Source: Prostheceraeus crozeri
Taxonomy: Eukaryota; Platyhelminthes; Polycladida; Euryleptidae
Assembly: GCA_907163375.1 (NCBI GenBank)
Contig: CAJQUW010003049.1
Coordinates: 148,478 to 212,477 of the forward strand
DNA length: 64,000 nucleotides
Reading direction: 5' to 3'
The first letter of the stretch is position 1, and the number at the start of each line of letters is the position of its first letter. This document shows positions 1-10,966 of this stretch, piece after piece. The notes below the pieces were generated by a model. The model was not told the DNA's origin. It saw only the letters and a list, made by a program, of their open reading frames with translations, and searched no databases. The position numbers were made by a program, and so were the translations under genes.

Positions 1-270
1 CTTTCTATATTTGGGTACTGAGCCTCGATCAAGAATAACGGAGAATTTCATTGTAAAAATTGGAGAAGGTAAAGCATTATGTATATCGGGAAAGCCAATA
101 TTGACGCTGGCGCGTGCGCTTGCTGCCTCACACGCACACAACTATCTCTCGCTCCGTCTGAACACACGACTGGCATGTGTGTCTAATCGTAAGAAGAAAA
201 CAGCTGTGATTCGTGCACGCGCAGCAAAACTGTTCACTCTAAGGTTGAGCGTCTGATTTTGAGACGGACA
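1..270. other. Unassigned flank of the copia fossil
   Basis: No domain, repeat partner or RNA gene was recognised here. It lies beyond the RT part of the minus-strand copia remnant and does not visibly match the candidate 5' LTR region near 4753-4970, so I do not call it an LTR. Confidence 0.4.
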
Positions 271-271
271 G

Positions 272-1340
272 CTACCACGGGAAGCTATCGAATTTAAATG
301 AAATATAATAAATGATGACACTTTTCATTTTTACAAATGTTGGTAAATTATTATTGAGGATGCGCCGAAGGCCTCGCACGTACGGAATAGACGCCACTGG
401 CTCAACTCGAGGATGTCTCAGGTTTGTTGCCAAATTACACGCTTCGAAAGACACGTCTGGTCGCGATTGTTTCGACACCCAGTTTATTGAACCAACCAAA
501 GACCGATATTGTTTAAATTCGGATGCTGACAACGACCGATCATTGTTACCACCATTGTGTTTTGCCTCTTTCATACTCTTGATATATTTCGATTGATCCA
601 GTTGAAAAGAATTATCCTTTTGTTCAAGCGACAAACCGAGGTATTTGAAACATTTGGTTTCATTCTTACTGATTTGATAGCAGTCCATCAGTTTGGCTAT
701 GACTTTTTCTTTGAATTCTTCTGTCTCCCCAGCATAAATCGTCGACATGCGTGCATATGATACCACCGAGAATACCAGATGAGTCTTTCCATGTGAAGAG
801 TCCGTTGTCCATGGGAGAATTGGAGGCACCAAGAGATTGTAATTTAGTATTCAGACTGAAATACCAGGCACGTGCAGCGTCATTAAGGCCGTAAACTGCC
901 TTCCACAACCGCCACAAATTATCACTTTTTGCCTCGTGAGGAGGAACTAAAAAGACTTCCCGTTCAATTTCATTTCCCTGCAGGAAAGCTGATTTTATGT
1001 CGATAGACTTCACTGTCCAATGTTTCATGGACATGATAGCAAGAGCGATACGAAAAACATCTTTAGAGCATGTAGGTGATTACGTCTTTTCGAATAGCTG
1101 CTCTTCAAATCCTCTTGCCACAAGACGAGCCTTCACTATTTTCTCCCGCTCAATGACTTTCTCAGTTAACACCCACCGTACAGATATGGCAAACTGACCA
1201 CGATCCTTAACTTCTTTATAGACGCCGTTTTCCTTCCATAGTTGTAATTCGTGAGTTTTAGCCTCTTCCTCTCTATTTGAAGAGCACATGAGAACTTCTT
1301 CTTCACCGGGAATTTCTCTGTAGTCGAACACTTTGCTCAA
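272..1340 (-). pseudogene. Copia reverse transcriptase remnant
   Basis: Recognisable copia RT blocks in order are WVLTEKVIEREKIVKARLVARGFEEQ-like finger sequence, KSIDIKSAFLQGN, LWRLWKAVYGLNDAARAWY and the catalytic THVDDLCW. The connection region follows (YRSLVGSINWVSKQSRPDVSF). The order and motif wording are diagnostic for copia rather than gypsy RT. Fossil copy. Confidence 0.85.
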
Positions 1341-1420
1341 ATCTACCCATCTCGATTTACCATCATTGTACTTTACGTTGTAGCAATGCTTATTTCGACC
1401 CGTAACCTTCCCTGCTCTCC

Positions 1421-3262
1421 CTAAAACTTCTGCAATTGATTTTTCTGAGTTGCATCTTTCCGAAATTCAATGCGCTGACCCTTTTTCGGGTTCATCTGTG
1501 CTTCTTTGGATTTTTCATGAACAATTGTTTCCTCTACCTCGTCCTCAATTTCAATTTTATCAGAATGGTTGTCTTCTTCTTCCTCATATAAGTCTGGTGC
1601 AGAATCGTTATCGTCTTCATAAATTGAGCAGCTGTTCCGTTGAATTTCTGATTCAGGAGGCGTATCCGACCTTCCAGTTGAACGAACTCGAGTAGGATGA
1701 GCCCTGATGACTAGACCACCATGTTTGATGAGAATGTCTTGACTATCCTTACCGATAACTTTGTCAGGTCCACGCCACTCATGGCTTCCCAACCTTTTGT
1801 AATATACACTATCCCCTTGTTGCAGCTGAGTTGGTTCATGCACATTCTTTTTTATGGCTCTCCGCAGTCTATCACACGATTCTTTCTTTATAAAATCTTG
1901 GCGCGCAGCGTGCATCGCATTTAGATTTTTCGCGACATCCTCACTCGTGTTACTGCCCTCAATAGCAGGAGGTAGATTAGTTTGGACACACGGATTTGCA
2001 GGATTGTAACCAAATACCATTTGGTTCGGAGAAAATCCATTGTGGTTCTGCAAGGCGTTCTTTGCACTTACAGCCCAATCCAAAGCAATTTGTCCATTGC
2101 AGTTAGTTTCTGTCATTACTCGCCTATATAGAATCTCCCAGGATTCCATTATAGCGCTCTACAATGCCATTACTCCATGGACTTTCGGCTGCCTTTGTGA
2201 TCACACGCACATTGAAATTCTCTGCCAAGCTTCTAAATTTGTCGTTACTGAATTCACCTCCGTTGTCAGAAAGAAAGGTTTTTGGAGCACCGAATATCGA
2301 TATCCACTTGTGAAAAATGGCAGCAATAATTGTGTCGGGTTTCTTGTTACTGATGACTTCAGCAGCACTATAACGAGAGAATGTGTCTATCATATGGAGG
2401 AAAGTTATACTGTTCACTTGCTTCAAATCCAACGAAACAGTTTCATTGAATTTGGTAGAAGTTGGCAAGGCCACTATCGGTCGAGATTTAGGCTTCTTGC
2501 ACCTCAAACAAACTTCGCATCTGTTTTCAACTTGTTGAAGCAGCTGTGTGAAACCAGCTTCAGCTTTACCAGCCTGACTAAGCAATTGAGCGATGCGTTT
2601 CGTGCTAGCATGGGCAAATTGTCTATGAAGTTTAACAGCCATACGTTTTCTTTCTTCATCAGTCAAATCAGTGAGTGTAAAGTATAGCTTTGACATACTG
2701 GGACCTAATGTAATGCAATAATGACCTGCGTTGTTCTTGATGGGAATCAGTTCCTGACCAAGCATCGTCACTTTATCATTTGTAAAATCAATCTGAGTAC
2801 CCGCCTTATTCATTGCATCTTTGCTTAATAACAACGGTATATCGCAGGTAACGACATCAGTTTCAACGAAGACTTTACAACTTGAAATTTCACAGGGCAA
2901 CTTTGTTCGCTTGATCGCAACAAAACGTGCACGTCTCCAAATCGAAAAACTGAATTGGATGATGATTCCGTAAAATACTCCTCTAATCTGCGTTTGAAAG
3001 ACTTTCAACAAAACATGCTAGCCAATTTTCACCACACACAGACTTCGTGCAACCCGAATCCAATATGGCTAGTCCCAAGCAATCATCCATTGAGCTGTTA
3101 TTGCTGGCCATCAAAGTTATCTTCACTTCATCGAAGGCTTCGGCCTCATCTTTGTCTGGACAACCAGCAGCCCAGTGATAACGAGATCCACATACGGCGC
3201 AAGTACTGATGTATCCCTGCCTATTCTTCGGATTTAACTTTCGATGTTGTCCAATGGAATGA
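1421..3262 (-). pseudogene. Copia protease and integrase remnant
   Basis: Near 3110-3230 a zinc knuckle (CAVCGSRYHWAAGC) is followed by a protease-like LDSGCTKSVC. Near 2480-2660 lies the His/Cys zinc region (HRQFAHAS, then CEVCLRCKKPKSRP). The DDE integrase core at about 2120-2470 shows SLDLKQ, LSDNGGEF and ESPWSNGIVERYNG. Near 1700-1840 is the C-terminal element GDSVYYKRLGSHEWRGPDKV, typical of GalEa-like copia integrases. Fossil copy. Confidence 0.85.
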
Positions 3263-3263
3263 T

Positions 3264-4009
3264 AGTCCGGGAGCTAGCGTGAGGTTGTGCAGGGAACGAG
3301 GTAGTACATAAAACTTTCACATGGCATAGTACACCTCTAACCTACTGCGAAACTTCGCGTCTGCCGGATCAGATCATTTGCTTTTAAGAAATATAGAGGA
3401 TAACACAATCCTATGTATTTCCAGTGGTAAAATTGTGACATTTAAGGTGTTGACTCCATTTTTTCGAATTTTTGCTCATAAAAGTTACACAAATTGGTAT
3501 TTTGTTGAACTGGTTATTATAGAAATCATCTACAGATCATGATCTTTCAAATGAGCTGTCAGTTTGTGACAGAGGATGAAGTAAAGTGTACAAACAGACA
3601 CTTTTCGTTAAAGTATATCAACAATTTTCCTGAAATTTCTATGTTAAAATTTGCAGTTACACCAACGAAAAGTGTCTGTTTGTACACTTTACTTCATCCT
3701 CTGTCACAAACTGACAGCTCATTTGAAAGATCATGATCTGTAGATGATTTCTATAATAACCAGTTCAACAAAATACCAATTTGTGTAACTTTTATGAGCA
3801 AAAATTCGAAAAAATGGAGTCAACACCTTAAATGTCACAATTTTACCACTGGAAATACATAGGATTGTGTTATCCTCTATATTTCTTAAAAGCAAATGAT
3901 CTGATCCGGCAGACGCGAAGTTTCGCAGTAGGTTAGAGGTGTACTATGCCATGTGAAAGTTTTATGTACTACCTCGTTCCCTGCACAACTTCACGCTAGC
4001 TCCCGGACT
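3264..4009. mobile_element. Palindromic (foldback/MITE-like) element with TA duplication
   Basis: Two arms of about 346 bp are inverted copies in perfect register (paired positions sum to 7273), separated by a loop of about 54 bp at 3610-3663. Ends read GTCCGGGAGC and GCTCCCGGAC and are flanked by TA on both sides, as expected for a Tc1/mariner-type target duplication. One mismatch was seen in the outermost 40 bp and none elsewhere by eye. There is no transposase, so it is probably a non-autonomous element or a foldback derivative. It interrupts the copia relic between gag and zinc knuckle and so is younger than the copia insertion. The superfamily is an inference from TA alone. Confidence 0.8.
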
Positions 4010-4011
4010 AT

Positions 4012-4738
4012 GAGCAGATTTGCGCTCCAAACTATAATTGTTCCTGCCCCCAAATGAGCTACCTCGACCGCGATGAGAGTTTCCGCGTCGATTTCGATTA
4101 CTGTAGTACGAGGGATGCTCGTCAGCCAAGGCTGTAGTTAAACTGGATTCTGAGATTTCCTCCCTGACTTGCACAACAGGTGATGCTGCAGATTTCTTGA
4201 CGTCATCTTGACCGGCAGTCTTCTTTAAGCATTCCTTCATGTCAAAATAAGTCAATGAGAATACCGTCACACGCGCCAATTTATCTTCATTGACAGTCAA
4301 ATTTGCACTTTTGAGGAGTAGATATGCCAATACGCCTTCAGGAAGAATCATGCCGTACTTCTTAACTTGACTGTACAAAAGATCAAAGTCCGCAATGTAT
4401 GTTGTCATTGGAACATCAGGACTCCGAGAAAGCGATTCGAACTTCTCGTATGCCAAGAAAGCTAACTGACCAGTGTCCTTCAAATAAAGACGGTCTAGTT
4501 GTACGTGAATTTCAGCAACACCCCGGCACTACATATGTCACTAGCATGTAGCTCTAAAGCCGCCTCGCGCGCCTTGCCACTGAGGGATGGGAGTAAAGCA
4601 GGACCTTGCTTTGTATCAGATAATTCGGTTAACGTTTGCCAAATTTCTATTTCCTTCTTCCAATCTTCGTAAGAGGCATCCGAACGCATTGGAGGTTGGG
4701 CTTTCACATCTATCGTCAGTAAGTTGGAGTCTACCATA
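4012..4738 (-). pseudogene. Copia gag remnant
   Basis: The start codon follows directly after the primer site. The N-terminal half carries a pattern typical of copia gag (YEDWKKEIEIW, then GKAREAALEL), and the C-terminal part is a basic Arg/Gly/Asn/Ser-rich tail (SHRGRGSSFGGRNN) such as precedes the zinc knuckle. In intact elements this protein forms the RNA-packaging particle. This copy is a fossil and is cut on its 3' side by the palindromic insertion. Confidence 0.8.
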
Positions 4739-4739
4739 G

Positions 4740-4750
4740 CTCTGCTACCA
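4740..4750 (-). other. Candidate tRNA-iMet primer binding site
   Basis: Read on the minus strand this is TGGTAGCAGAG, identical over 11 bases to the complement of the 3' end of animal initiator Met tRNA. It is just upstream of the gag start and 2 nt after a CA dinucleotide that could end a 5' LTR at 4754. This supports an animal host and suggests that about 4754-4970 is LTR-derived. Confidence 0.55.
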
Positions 4751-4984
4751 TTTGTCAATACATGTGATAATGTCAAAACACTGAATTGATTGCTTGATAT
4801 ATTTCAAAACCCCACCAAAGCCTGAAAGTACAAAAGGAGAAATATCTAGATACATTATTAACTAGTATACCAAAGTACATGATACAAAAATATAGCATGG
4901 GAAATAAAGTAAGAAACATAGTTCCAACGACTACGGCAGTCACGAAAACGCACCTCAACTAGCACAGACAACGAGTGGATTACT

Positions 4985-5610
4985 CAGCTAATCAAGAACT
5001 TGATAAATGATCGTTGGTCAGTATGTCGCTTTAAGAATTGGAAATTATACAGCCGCTCGAAAATAGAGTAAAAGGAAGAAATTGCTAGAACGAAAAAATG
5101 AACTGGACTGCTAAGCTGAAGAACTCCACGGAAGGTTTTATGGAACCTGGTCAAGCAAGAAACTGCAACTATCACCGGACGAATATATAGTCTCGTCAAG
5201 CACTGTCGATCCAAATCCAAGAAGATATCATGAGCATTGCTTGCAATGCCGCATCGATTCATTTGATGGCTGTCACCCTTGTATGTTTCAGAAGGATCTC
5301 GCGAGCACCGACTGATTTCTAAATGTTGAAGAGTACCAGGTGTGTAATCTTCTGACAAAATAATCTTCTTCGAAGAACTCTTCAGAACCAGAACACGTGT
5401 CAGCACGTGTTTATAAAGAAATGACAGAATTCTTAGCAGAGTCTCTAACAGTTATATTGAATAAATCACGGCAATCCAAGGTCATGCCGCAGCATTTGAA
5501 AGAGCAACAAAGCATTCCTGTTCCGAGGTCTTCTCCTGATGATGGAAAATTGCAATATGTAGCAATTTCTTCCATATCACAGAGTAAGCACATAGCAGGT
5601 AGAGTGTCGA
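4985..5610 (+). mobile_element. LINE fragment (endonuclease-RT linker and RT start)
   Basis: Plus-strand translations give LIKNLINDRWSVCRFKNWKLY and related stretches typical of the region between AP endonuclease and RT in jockey/CR1-type LINEs. At 5403-5600 follows VYKEMTEFLAESLTVILNKS, KVMPQHLKEQ and IPVPRSSPDDGKLQYVAISS, corresponding to the 'WK.a.vIPiPK..p....lRPIS' block of LINE RTs. Several in-frame stops occur between 5060 and 5300, so the copy is dead. It lies directly beside the candidate copia LTR. Confidence 0.65.
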
Positions 5611-6400
5611 CTCAAAAAAGTGTCTGTATACAGTGAAAATTTTTTTATGACAATATTCAATTTTTTTGCAGAGATTGCGTTCCTGCGACCCAAGAAATTA
5701 TTTGAGCAATTTTTAAAAAGGTAATATTTTGCAAATTATTCATGTGTTTATATAAATTATACTACCGACATGAACCCACTTCATAAGTAGCATGAAAAAA
5801 GTTGCATATCAAAAGGTGTGAATATTTGCTAACAAGCCTCGTAACTAAGCGGAAATTATGCTGATCATCAAGGAAATTTCATGAACTATAATACAATGGA
5901 GGTCTTCATGAAAAAGTGGAGATCTTATTGTGCTTTCTTGACGTTTTGAAAATTGGCGAAATTTGAAGTTTTTGATTTAGTTTTCATCGGCAAGCATGAT
6001 TCTCTAAATTTATGTTTCATTTCTTGAATCTGAATACTGATGGGGACCCATTTACCTCTTTTAAAGTTAATTGAAATCATCGTCTTTCATTATGATATTT
6101 TGTTCTTTCAATGTCAGCTAGGTTGATTGTGATATGATCACGCTTGAGAAAATATTCTTGATGTTGAGCATGAATGTAATGGCAACCTATCGAATTGCTA
6201 ATTTAACAAACATTACCTCTCCAAGGCTTTCAAGACACAGAGGATCTGTAAAATGCTGTCATTCCTTTTGCATTACTATCATGTCAATCCCTTGACAATT
6301 ATTTCAAAACTGCCAAAATTTGCATATCTCACATTTGGTAACAATGCCCAACTGTGTTCACCTCGAGTTCATTTAACAAAATCGAAACTGTATACACATT
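5611..6400. other. AT-rich intergenic DNA, nothing recognised
   Basis: No ORF with family resemblance, tandem repeat or RNA gene was seen. Base composition matches the rest of the left flank. Confidence 0.5.
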
Positions 6401-6404
6401 GGGG

Positions 6405-6590
6405 ATTAAATAGATACTTAGGTAGAGTTACTACTCTACCTAATATACTTGCTCTATGTTCCATACTAGTTAAGCTCCTTGAGAAAATTGATCTGAAATC
6501 GTTTTGCAAAAACATGCGGCTCTCATCAACATGGGTTTCGTTCCTCGCATTCTGCAGCAACATCTATAATTGATCATCTTTTTGCTGAGC
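6405..6590 (+). mobile_element. LINE reverse-transcriptase fragment
   Basis: In shifting frames the stretch encodes LLEKIDLKSFC and then HQHGFRSSHSAATSIIDHLF, the RT block that follows 'SKilEr' in jockey/CR1-like LINEs. It overlaps in domain content with the 4985-5610 fragment, so it is a separate insertion rather than its continuation. A 9-bp inverted repeat (AGGTAGAGT / ACTCTACCT) lies at 6420-6441. It runs straight into the opposite-strand LINE tail. Confidence 0.6.
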
Positions 6591-7325
6591 CATCATAGCA
6601 GGGTCATATTTTTTTATTTGTTTATAGAGAGACACATTTTGATCTACTATTGATCTCATGACATCAATGCCATCCACTCGCTCACTCACTGATGTCGAGA
6701 ATGGCCGTCCTTCAGATGAGCGTTTCGCCATAGTCCTCCATTCGGTCCTGTTTGCTGTCTTTCGTAATGCCTCTGCCACTGATTCTCCTGTCCACTCCTT
6801 GATGTCGTCGATGCATTTAAGGCGGGGTCTCTCGCGTCTGCAATTCCCAGGATGAAATCCGAACATCATACCACGAGGTAGACCTTCTCCGCGACACGCG
6901 TGGTCAAAGTATACCAGTTTCCGTTTCTTCACCATCGCTAACATTTCTCTTGTTGTTCCGAACTCTGACAGAATGATCGTATTACTTCTTCTTTGATATC
7001 AAGTCACCCTAACAATCCTACGTTAAACCCACATCTCAGCAGCTTCAATCCGTTTGACGTCTGTTGCTTTTATTGTACATGTTTCTGCTCCATACGTTCA
7101 CCGACCACACCAGAACACGAACAATGCGAAGCTTGACTTCCTTGCGGATGCCACGATCTTTCCAGATGGGAGCCAAATCGAGTGCTCATTTCTTTGCCAT
7201 GGCGATGCGGTACTTAATGTCTGCACTATAGTCACCGCTCGCCGTTTTGCTGGATCCAGTCGTCCGGCCAGTTGCATGTATCCCATATTTTGCACACCAG
7301 TCAATGCAATATTTCAGCCCCAGGT
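6564..7325 (-). mobile_element. RTE-like LINE 3' end
   Basis: The best part is 6564-6944 on the minus strand: KRKLVYFDHACRGEGLPRGM, then a PGNCRRERPRLKCIDDIKEWTG region and ANRTEWRTMA. This is the conserved tail of RTE/craniofacial-development-like LINE ORF2 proteins ('K..l.yfGHv.R.....RP...W.ddI..Wtg'). Upstream, at about 7010-7325, other frames give IKATDVKRIEAAEMW, KLRIVRVLVWSV and ADIKYRIAMAK, which precede that tail in intact elements. Frames change between the blocks, so the copy is degenerate. The product would be the C-terminal end of an RT polyprotein, with no function left. Confidence 0.75.
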
Positions 7326-7329
7326 TTAC

Positions 7330-7690
7330 CAGATAGCTTGATTGATCAGCTATTAATGCTAATCAATGGCTAATCAGATCAATGTCATTAACAAGCACAA
7401 ATCCGAAAATGAATTTGACCCTTTTGATCTTTCAAAAATTTATCAAATATGCACTTGTACCCAAAATCCATGTCTTTGTATTAGATCGTTGCCGCGTTTT
7501 TTTTATTTCACGCATTTTTCTCGTATCTATATTTTCGCAGTAATTAATGTGTGGGAAAACAACCACATATATGGCATTATTTGATGTTGAATAGCATAAT
7601 TCTTACGTCAGTCAGCTCTTACTTCTACAGGTACGCAAAAAAGAACAGATAACACTGGGTTGGGCAGAAAAAGGAAGACAGTCCTTCGGA
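7330..7690. other. Intergenic, nothing recognised
   Basis: AT-rich unique-looking sequence between two retroelement remnants. No supported feature. Confidence 0.4.
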
Positions 7691-7699
7691 GGGGAGACA

Positions 7700-8046
7700 T
7701 GAATACGACATGTAGAAAAGACAATCACAGACTTCTTAGCTTGCAAAGTTTTGGAGAGACTGTGTTTGTCAGAATATCCAGTCGAGAAACTTGTGATTGT
7801 CCTTTTTATGTGTCGTGTTCCTGCTTCTTCTGCAAGGGGCTGTCCAATCCATTGTCTCAATATGTCTCAAACCAGTGTTACATATTCTTTTTCATATGCC
7901 TGTAAATGCAGACAGATTGGAAGAACGGAAGATGTCTTCGTGAAAGAATATTGGAGCAAATTACAACTTGGCTAGACAGTGGCATGAAAACTCCTCCATC
8001 TCCTATTAAGAAAAAGACGGCCAGCGCTATTACCTGTCCACAGTAG
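7700..8046 (+). mobile_element. GIY-YIG domain remnant, probably Penelope-like element
   Basis: The frame at 7751-7975 gives LERLCLSEYPVEKLVIVLF, then SYACKCRQIGRTED. The adjoining frame to the stop at 8044-8046 gives RCLRERILEQITTWLDSGMK, then KKKTASAIT. Together the wording resembles 'Y.C.CG..YIGRT.RcL..Ri.EH.p.wl', the GIY-YIG endonuclease at the C terminus of Penelope-like retroelements. The remnant is broken. Alternatives are another GIY-YIG-bearing mobile element. No RT part was recognised upstream in the window. Confidence 0.5.
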
Positions 8047-8049
8047 CAT

Positions 8050-8685
8050 ATCTTTTTTAAGGTCTTTTCTCTGTGCATAATTCCTATTTTTACACATTTC
8101 ACTAAGCTGGTATTGGCATTAAGCTTCTGTCGCCTGACCTGTGTGGCGAAGGATTTAGTACATGAGCTTAGTTAGCCGTGATTATTTCCTGACTTCTTGC
8201 TTTTATGTTTGTCTTATCTCTACCTTGTGTTCCTTCCTTTATTCTTAATTATCTGTGATTGTACGTCCGTATATGTGTAAGTGATTAACTTCCAGTTATC
8301 AGATTCGTTTGTCAAGTTGCATCGTCTTGGTGTGAAGCAGTATTCGACATCTCTGTTTCCTCTTCCATCTCTATCATCTATTCATACATACACGCATATT
8401 CTAGTCATCATGCCCATCGGTGTGTGCATCACTTAGCTAATTCTGCCTGTTTTCTTCAGCAAAACACAGCAAGAATATCGGATATGTATTTTCTGAAAAA
8501 TCGGGTTGGGAGCATTGTATTGGGATATTAAGAGACTTTCGCAATTGCATGTACTTTCGATATAAACCGTGCATATTACATCGCTTAATATCTGTTTGGA
8601 CGGTGTTTCATGTAATGTTTTCATAAATATTGATATCTGCTTTTACTCATTCATGAATTGCCTTAGTTCAACTCTCTTTTTGTAG
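8050..8685. other. Probable upstream intron/intergenic sequence of the Nudix gene
   Basis: No exon was recognised. A pyrimidine-rich tract ending TTTTTGTAG at 8677-8685 forms the splice acceptor of the next feature. An earlier exon encoding a mitochondrial leader could be hidden here, but I cannot support one. Confidence 0.4.
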
Positions 8686-8906
8686 GTTATGTTAGTCAGT
8701 GTGGAAAACATATTCAGCAATGAAAATAAACAGCGAGTTAAGCTACTTTTGGAGAAATCAAAGGGCTTTCCTCGTCCGAAAATAAGATCGCCATCAAGTG
8801 TTAGGGCATCGGCTGTGTTAATTCCCATGTGTACGGTACTAGGTCGCCCTGGATTAATATTCACTAAGAGATCCAGTTCCCTCGCCAATCACAGAGGTGA
8901 GGTGAG
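8686..8906 (+). CDS. Single exon of a NUDT8-like mitochondrial CoA diphosphatase (partial)
   Basis: The exon encodes about 73 residues: a helix (NKQRVKLLLEKSKGFPRPK), then ASAVLIPMCTVLGRPGLIF and TKRSSSLANHRGEV. This matches the N-terminal part of NUDT8/NUDT7-type Nudix hydrolases, where 'aaVLvPlc...g.p.lLyT.Rs..L..H.GeVSFPGG' precedes the Nudix box. These enzymes cleave CoA and its derivatives in mitochondria or peroxisomes. The acceptor is a Py-tract plus TAG before 8686. The donor AG|GTGAGT (8905-8912) leaves phase 2, so the next exon should start by completing Ser and continue FPGG. I did not find that exon downstream before the LINE and satellite. ATG at 8689 is in frame but is probably internal. 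This is the only host gene piece I trust in the window. Confidence 0.72.
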
Positions 8907-9700
8907 GTGAGTTTCTTTTATTTTTGTATGCATTATAGTATTATACATTGAGCTTCCAACTTTTTTGGTTAGCGCAATATATTTCGTAAAGAAATTGTTG
9001 TAAAAAAGCAATGATATTCGACTTAATGCATTTTCAAAAGTAAATGAAATCACTTTAGGCTTGGACACCGCATAGAAGTGAAATAGACTAAAATTGAATA
9101 CTTATATCAGGACGACAAAATGACATTTACTATGTTCTGTTGTAATTTTGGACAGAAATCTACGTTCTGATTGGATAAGACGCAATGTGGAAGAAAGTGA
9201 GATTCATTTTTGACGTCACGATATACAGATAGCTCCAGAATCCAGGCCATTTTTTAATGTGGCTAATAAGAGCTCCATCCACAGAATTAAATATTTTGTT
9301 TATCTGCTTCGGTTTGCTAGAAGTGTGATTAACACGAAACTGACGGCACATAGAGGAACCTGTTAAGTGGGCAAGAAGGAATTCCTAATACCTTACGGAG
9401 ATAGGAAAAAAGTCGTGCGTCGCTTGCGGATTAATGTGAGTTTTCAGCAAATTGCTTCGATTGCCAAAATTCCTTCAGATTCGAAGAATTCAGATCATTG
9501 CCCACAAGTTTTCTCCATAATGTTGGCCCTTCCGATCATTATTAAAGAAAGTAGCAGGCGTACAAAAATTAGTTCACTTGATGTTTTCACATCCTCTCAG
9601 GCATTGCTCACTGTATAGTGCATACATTGAATCGAAGCCAAGACAGGGATGTGTGTTTTGGTGTGTGCGAAGTGATATCACAGCACGCACGCATCTCTCA
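8907..9700. other. Probable intron of the Nudix gene, nothing else recognised
   Basis: It starts with the GTGAGT donor. An open frame at 9367-9618 has no family resemblance and no convincing splice context. No SFPGG-coding exon was found. Confidence 0.4.
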
Positions 9701-9853
9701 CTGGCTCTGGTGTCCTCTGCTGACAGCTTATTAACAACAATGTAGAGTTAACATTTAAGAACAACATATAAAAGATACAAAAGCAAAAAGACATCCGGAC
9801 AGTTAAGAAAAAGGGAAGCTTGAAGTTAAGGGAAGATATCGCTTTTAGACAGG

Positions 9854-10966
9854 TCAGAGGTCAAAAATAGTGTTCAGTGCATGGCCTTTTGGTAGGCAAC
9901 CTAGGAGGCAGTTTGCGTTGCCGATTTGAACGGCGACGCTCAGGGATTGCTGGAGGTAAGTAGCCGCCCTTCTCTCGCCAGTCGATGCAATGAGCCGCCT
10001 GCCAACAGATCTTATAAAGTTTGCAGCACTTTCACCATAGGCCCCCATAGACTCTATGCAAATCGGGGTGAAAATAAAGCGGTCTCCAATTTCGTCATAT
10101 TTGTTGAATTTGCGAGTTTCAGCGATATTCCCAACGGCTCCTGATGTCTTTGAGGCGGCTGCGATGTAGGAATCAGCAAGTGTGTGGCTACAGGTAAAGT
10201 CCCACACAAGGGCCCGGCCTCTTTCCCAATTCAAAAGGGTTATGCCATCGGGCCTCTTGTTGTCACTCCGAAATATGCCCATTGGTTCAGTTGAATTCGG
10301 CACACCTGCAGAAACTAACGCTCTTGAGATCAGGTTGTTCACTGAAGCATGTCGAAAATAGCGACCAGACGACTTCTTACATACAAGCGCGTGTTGACCG
10401 AAAATGTCTAGCTGATCACCACAAATGCATCGCTGTGCAGAACAAACAGGGGTACCAAGCCGTAAAGCGCATGCAATAGTGAACTGATCGTCTTTCATTT
10501 GAAGTCCCAAAGATCGTATGGGGTATGCATTCAGCCATTGACCAGCTTCTTTGGTCGATACTGATAACAATCTAGCTTTTCCGTAATCATTTTCAATTGA
10601 AATCAACTTTCCAAGGCAAACTTCACTCATGGGTTGATCCCAACTCTTTTGACTGGATTGAACTTTTGGCAATTCCCTTGTACAAGAAAATTGCTTCCAT
10701 AAAGAGATAGCTTTGTCTACGTTCACATCAGAAAATTGAACACAAGTTTTGTTGAGTATGCTACTCACGACATCGAAAGATCCAAAAGCTGAGGCCAAAT
10801 AGGCAGGAATTGAAAGCTGTTTGGTTCCGCGAATACCGAGACCACCGTAATTGATAGGTAGGGAAGATTGCTTCCAAGCATGCTCATCAATGGATGTATT
10901 CAAAAGATCAGAGAGATTGCTTCTGATTAAACAATCGATCTTTGTGAGAATTTCACTTTCATAGCA
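9854..10966 (-). pseudogene. LINE C-terminal region with zinc finger and RLE-like nuclease
   Basis: Domain order is a connector with LPINYGGLGIRG, a Cys-rich finger (CICG, then GQHALVC), then KRPDGITLLNWERGRALVWD and FTCSHTLADSY, and farther on ETRKFNKY. The spaced RPD...VWDF...E..K arrangement matches a PD-(D/E)XK restriction-like endonuclease, which nicks the target site in RLE-class LINEs. I identify it from motif layout only. Similar sequences are common in aquatic invertebrate genomes as far as I know. The ATG at 10901-10903 is internal to the original ORF. Confidence 0.65.

Larger units (their letters stand above)
270..4970 (-). mobile_element. Ty1/copia (GalEa-like) retrotransposon fossil
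   Basis: A minus-strand LTR-retrotransposon relic. Parts recognised in order from high to low coordinate are a tRNA primer site, gag, a zinc knuckle and aspartic protease, integrase and reverse transcriptase. Integrase before RT is the copia order. The gag and the integrase tail resemble GalEa-like copia elements known from crustaceans, molluscs and cnidarians; that comparison is from memory. A palindromic DNA element is inserted inside it (3264-4009). The copy is broken, with roughly half a dozen breaks by eye besides that insertion, so it looks old. No LTR pair was recognised in the window. It abuts a plus-strand LINE fragment at about 4985, so it may have landed in or beside that LINE. Confidence 0.85.

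Noticed and set aside
4773-4958. 61-codon minus-strand frame beside gag
   Set aside because: Hydrophobic AT-rich frame within the candidate LTR; no support as a gene.
9367-9618. Possible host exon (83-codon frame)
   Set aside because: No recognisable protein and no convincing acceptor and donor pair; it does not encode the expected Nudix continuation.
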